Shown: positions 60,912 to 64,000 of the stretch, one piece after another | Position numbering within the stretch: the first letter of the stretch is position 1 | Layout: the number at the start of each line of letters is the position of its first letter | Assembly: GCA_018873245.2 (NCBI GenBank) | Contig: JAEMBT020000004.1 | Location: forward strand, 12,408,418-12,472,417 | Length of the DNA: 64,000 nucleotides | DNA from: Archegozetes longisetosus | Lineage: Eukaryota; Arthropoda; Arachnida; Sarcoptiformes; Trhypochthoniidae | Direction: 5' to 3' | Program-made: the position numbers and the translations under genes | The notes under the pieces: model-generated | Told to the model about the DNA's origin: nothing | What the model saw: the letters and a program-made list of their open reading frames with translations, nothing else | Databases searched by the model: none

Positions 60912-61287
60912 TAGGGTTTTGCTTATGTAATGCGGTTTTTGTTAGTAAAATTGCACCCGTCGCCCGGATTCAGGGTTGTCTTTGACACTGAAGTCGTTGT
61001 TTCAGAATCGCTGACACTGACTCACACTCAGAGCTTTGCGACCACATAATGAAGCATTTGATCCCCGATCAAATTCATACAACAAACAATGTCTTATGTG
61101 AGTCTTAGTCGGAAACTCTTCAGCCATTTCGGACACAATTTATTTAAAGATTATTTGTCAATAATTTGAGTTTAGATATCACTCTTTTGAATGACTTTCC
61201 AAAAACATTTGTAAACAATCGATTACTGACTCAAAATTGACCTCAAACATAACGTTAAAAAACCGCATTACATAAGCAAAACCCTAA
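60912..61287. mobile_element. MITE with about 30-bp inverted repeats and TA-type flanks
   Basis: The left end TAGGGTTTTGCTTATGTAAT (60912 on) is exactly inverted at the right end (to 61287), and the match extends to about 30 bp including TGCGGTTTTT. Both ends are flanked by TTA/TAA, consistent with TA insertion of the Tc1/mariner type. The 376-bp element is GC-richer than its surroundings. It contains a 39-codon open frame (60930-61049) that starts inside the left inverted repeat. There is no transposase. Confidence 0.85.
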
Positions 61288-62292
61288 TAGAATATGAATA
61301 AAGCATGTCGCGAAGCGACCAATCTGCCATAGATGTCTTTGGGTTATATACTAAATATTAACGATATATTTAATTGATTAATGAATTTAGATCTTCTAAG
61401 AATTTATGGCAATTTTGCTATATTTTTTTCTATTTGAATATTTTTAAGTATAAAATGTTATAATAAAAGATAAGAACTTCAGATTCATAGTTCTCCTCTA
61501 ATTAAAGTTGATAATGAAAAGGGGATATTTTTTTGATTAACTGATAGGAAGGACTTTATTTCTCGATTGTAGTTTATGGCCTACACTGTTGGTATAGGCA
61601 TCAATGTTGCGAACGTCGGAAGCATAGAGTTCTGTAATCGACAGTTACATTTACGACTCGGTACAGAAAATAGTCGAATATCTTTTAAGTCAATTCTAAG
61701 ATTAAAAATAGATAAAACAATCGAATTAAATTTGAGTATCTGATAGAACTTACGATAAGAGTGGAAATTGTTAATAAAATCACTAAATGTTTTGATAGCG
61801 AGGTTTCAATGAGTTAGGAAGTAATAGTGAAACATCGCTGCGTTGGCGTGTTCGATCACCAAACGGAATACTTCATATCGAGATTCCGATCAAATGTCCA
61901 ATTTATTATCAGTTGAGGTGACCAAATGTGATGCAACACATAAGTTGGCCAACCCCACGGTGGACATTATTTACACTATTATGCACTATACACTATGCAC
62001 AGCACAACACAGAATTCTCCAAGCGTCACCGAGAGGCGGAAGAAAGTGAGCTCTTAAAACTTATATTTGTCTTTTAAGAATCAGTCAGCAATGCATAAAT
62101 GAGATATATAGTGGGAACATATGTTTGTAGTGAGAAAATATATGCAACTTTTCAAAATTATTTTAATTATAACTCTTGAACCCGTCATCGGGTACATTTT
62201 AGATATGGCTCGTTGGACTCTCCTCTTCATGTGCTATCATTATATACAGGTGTCGCCATAATCGCCTCCAGGCCATATACTATACTGCTACC
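61288..62292. other. Probable repeat-derived intergenic DNA
   Basis: Mosaic composition with GC-richer patches near 61803-62045 and 62165-62290 inside AT-rich DNA. This resembles the flanking transposon fragments, but no ends or domain were recognised. The frame at 61843-62049 is not supported. Confidence 0.35.
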
Positions 62293-62345
62293 GCAGTATT
62301 TTAAAAATTTACTTCTCAAAGACTACTAAATGTTTTTAATTGAAA

Positions 62346-62964
62346 GAACATTGCCGAACCCTGCCTATCATATATTTTTAAATATATGATAACGCATTTA
62401 ATCACGATGTAAAATTTTGGTGGGGATCCCACCCTCCGCCCCCACCGGACTCCCGATTTGGTCGCCACCGAGGCTTACTGTTGTTCCTCCAATTCCACGC
62501 AGATATCATTTAGAAATTCTGCGGGAATTGGAATCTCGGGCAGATGTCGTGCATACCCGAGATACCACAGAACTGTCGAAATTTATTTTTTAACGCTGAA
62601 TTCGAACATCAAATCAAGATTTTTTGTATTGAATAGTTTTCGAGATATTCGAATTTTATATGGAATTTTTCGATTTTTTGATTTTTCGATTTTTGAATAT
62701 ATGATATATGGTTTCGATGTAGAATTTAACGATGACTACAAATATGAAAACAATTTTTCGATGTCTTTAATATCCACCAAATAAATCTATATTCCATCTC
62801 ATTTTAAAACTTTAACGCCATCTAACGCTTAAACTAAAAGTTGTATGGAGGTGGGTCCATTGGCAATTTTGATCAGGCTGACGACCTCTTTAATAGAGGT
62901 CAATATATCATCAGATTCCGAGTGCCTCTATAGGCAGAATCCTATAGACTTATTGGCATCGTTC
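62346..62964 (-). mobile_element. Nested insertion with short GAAC...GTTC inverted ends
   Basis: This segment interrupts a sequence that is continuous in the right arm (TTAATTGAAA joined to TTTATTAAAATAAAG). Its ends, GAACATTGCCGA and TTGGCATCGTTC, are approximate inverted repeats. It has a GC-rich part (62420-62580). On the minus strand, 62576-62475 is a reading frame that matches the 38-codon frame in the element at 15815-16640. The superfamily is unknown. Confidence 0.6.
62475..62576 (-). other. Second copy of the conserved small reading frame
   Basis: Reads VLWYLGYARHLPEIPIPA then EFLNDICVELEEQQ and stops. Compared with 16247-16363 it keeps V-L-W, L-G, P-E-I-P, P-A, L-N, C-V and L-E, with no indels. 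An in-frame stop lies 5 codons upstream, so only the C-terminal part survives here. DNA-level hairpins (CCAATTCC...GGAATTGG, ATCTCGGG...CCCGAGAT) overlie the same region. Confidence 0.45.
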
Positions 62965-63253
62965 TTTATTAAAATAAAGTACATATAATGAAGTTTATGT
63001 CAGTATATTTTCAATATGCCAGCCATCCTCTGAATGAACTTTTTTAAGTCTAATTATAAATTTTTGAATAACACTTTTGAGAACATCTGATTGAATTATT
63101 TGAATTTCATTTTTTATCAAATTTTTGAATTTTCATATTTTTCGGCTAGTGATTGGCGTAAATATTGTTTTTCAAATGACCCCATAAAAAAGCCACATAG
63201 ATTTAAGTCTGGACTATATGCAGGCCATTCAATTCCGCATTGGAGGCACTTTC

Positions 63254-63519
63254 TAAGAAAGTTTTTTAAGAAACTTTTAAGAAACTTTTTGGATTCAAAT
63301 ATTGATATGTCTACTGCATATTTTATGCAAGACGGAGCTCAACCTCATTGGACACAAGTTTTCAATTTTTTGAAAGAAAATTTTGGAGAAAACATTATTG
63401 CAATCGATTCCGGAAAGTTTCTTCAATGCGGAATTGAATGGCCTGCGTATAGTCCAGACTTAAGTCTATGTGACTTTTTATGGGATCATTTGAAAAACAA
63501 TATTTACGCCAATCACTAG
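63254..63519 (+). pseudogene. DDE transposase C-terminal fragment (IS630/Tc1/mariner-like)
   Basis: The sense part reads DMSTAYFMQDGAQPHWTQVF with the second catalytic Asp, then IEWPAYSPDLSLCDFLWDHL, where Asp-Leu and the FLW motif mark the third catalytic region, and stops at 63519. The HTH DNA-binding domain and the first catalytic Asp are absent. An open frame extends upstream to 63091, but those codons lie in the left inverted arm and are antisense to the transposase tail, so they are not true protein. It cannot be active. Confidence 0.8.
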
Positions 63520-63836
63520 CCGAAAAATATGGAAATTAAAAAATTTGATAAAAATGAAATTCAAATAATTCAATCAGATGTTCTCAAAAGCGTTATTCAA
63601 AATTTTATAACTAAATTTTAAAAAGTTCATTCAGAGGATGGCTGGTATATTGAAAATATACTGACATAAACTTCATTATATGTACTTTATTTTAATAAAA
63701 TTTCAATTAAAAATATTTACTAGTCTTTGAGAAGTAAATTTTTAAAATATTGCATATCGAGGATTATCACTATGTAAATGCATAATATGTACTTATCAAC
63801 ATGATAACATTATGAGTTGCGAAATATATTGTCATC

Positions 63837-64000
63837 AAAATCAACGAAATCAAGATATTAGGCGTGACTTTTGATGAAACGCTTTCATTTAAAAATCATA
63901 TTAATAATATCTGTGATAAAGTGCGTCAAAGAATTAATGTTTTGTCGAGAATTAGACTTTATATGCCTCAGAACTGATTAAATCTTATTTACAAATCACT
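63837..64000 (+). pseudogene. Non-LTR retrotransposon reverse transcriptase fragment (Jockey/CR1-like)
   Basis: In frame the sequence reads EIKILGVTFDETLSFKNHIN, then KVRQRINVLSRIRLYMPQN, a stop (TGA at about 63976), then LNLIYKS to the window edge. The ILGVTFD...LSF..HI pattern followed by LS.I.....Q...L.L.YKS is the conserved region after the catalytic FADD box in Jockey and CR1 clade reverse transcriptases. The internal stop makes this copy dead unless it is an assembly error. More of the element should lie to the right. Confidence 0.8.

Larger units (their letters stand above)
62293..63753. mobile_element. DDE-transposon relic with long inverted arms and a nested insertion
   Basis: Outer inverted ends match between 62293-62345 and 63700-63753 (GCARTATTTTAAAAATTTAC). 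Inner arms 62965-63253 and 63413-63699 are inverted copies with scattered substitutions. The left arm is split by a 619-bp insertion (62346-62964). The centre between the arms is 159 bp. The right arm and centre encode the C-terminal part of a DDE transposase on the plus strand, so the arm is not just a transposon end but includes coding sequence copied in inverse orientation on the left. Confidence 0.8.

Noticed and set aside
60912..61287. TTAGGG-like ends as a telomeric repeat
   Set aside because: Only one unit at each end, arranged as inverted transposon termini, not tandem repeats.
63091..63253. N-terminal part of the transposase-containing frame
   Set aside because: This DNA is an inverted copy of the transposase tail, so the codons are antisense and not a real N-terminus.

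Overview
The window is animal nuclear DNA: very AT-rich, with spliceosomal introns, AATAAA polyadenylation signals, a eukaryotic tRNA with internal promoter boxes, and metazoan genes (Discs-large, NOS1AP/CAPON, STK32, TMEM127, DNA polymerase eta, C2orf42). A Tret1-like trehalose transporter, a DRE-type promoter motif and a TATA plus TCATTT initiator point to an arthropod. Compact genes with few short introns would suit a mite or another small arthropod, but the species cannot be fixed from sequence alone.

Layout. 1-6295 (-): the first two coding exons of an STK32 (YANK) kinase with a 6.1-kb intron; the gene runs off the left edge. 6.3-20.3 kb: a gene desert with non-autonomous DNA transposons (long-TIR element 15815-16640, hAT-like MITE 17184-17795, a weaker candidate near 18.6-19.05 kb). 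20.6-27.6 kb: a dense block with DNA polymerase eta (-), divergent RpL17 (+), and Discs-large (+) in one coding exon. 29.7-30.9 kb: a small heat shock protein sequence, frameshifted and enclosed by a 330-340 bp near-identical inverted repeat made from its own 3' end. 31.3-33.3 kb: TMEM127 (+). 33.3-40.2 kb: intergenic. 40.3-42.1 kb: Tret1-like sugar transporter (+, 4 coding exons). 46.4-47.1 kb: an unrecognised Ser/Thr-rich protein (-). 49.3 kb: tRNA-Arg(TCG). 51.1-52.5 kb: NOS1AP/CAPON homologue rebuilt from 4 exons. 53.1-53.5 kb: ribosomal protein P1. 54.1-56.0 kb: C2orf42 homologue. 59.0-60.2 kb: aldose 1-epimerase. 60.7-64.0 kb: a transposon graveyard with a TA-flanked MITE, a DDE transposase relic with inverted arms, a nested insertion, and a non-LTR reverse-transcriptase fragment at the right edge.

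Exon boundaries were set by hand from reading-frame continuity, GT/AG sites and family similarity. Every multi-exon model closes in frame: polymerase eta 539 aa, TMEM127 416 aa, Tret1 518 aa, CAPON 262 aa, C2orf42 623 aa, epimerase 363 aa. The genes are independent housekeeping, signalling and transport genes, not a pathway cluster. The only suggestive shared control is the 0.5-kb divergent promoter between polymerase eta and RpL17.

Most unusual points: (1) two unrelated loci (small HSP and DDE transposase) share one architecture, a coding 3' half preceded by an inverted copy of its own tail; (2) a short peptide reading frame conserved at protein level between two distant transposon contexts, in opposite orientation; (3) intron donors that mostly depart from GTRAGT.
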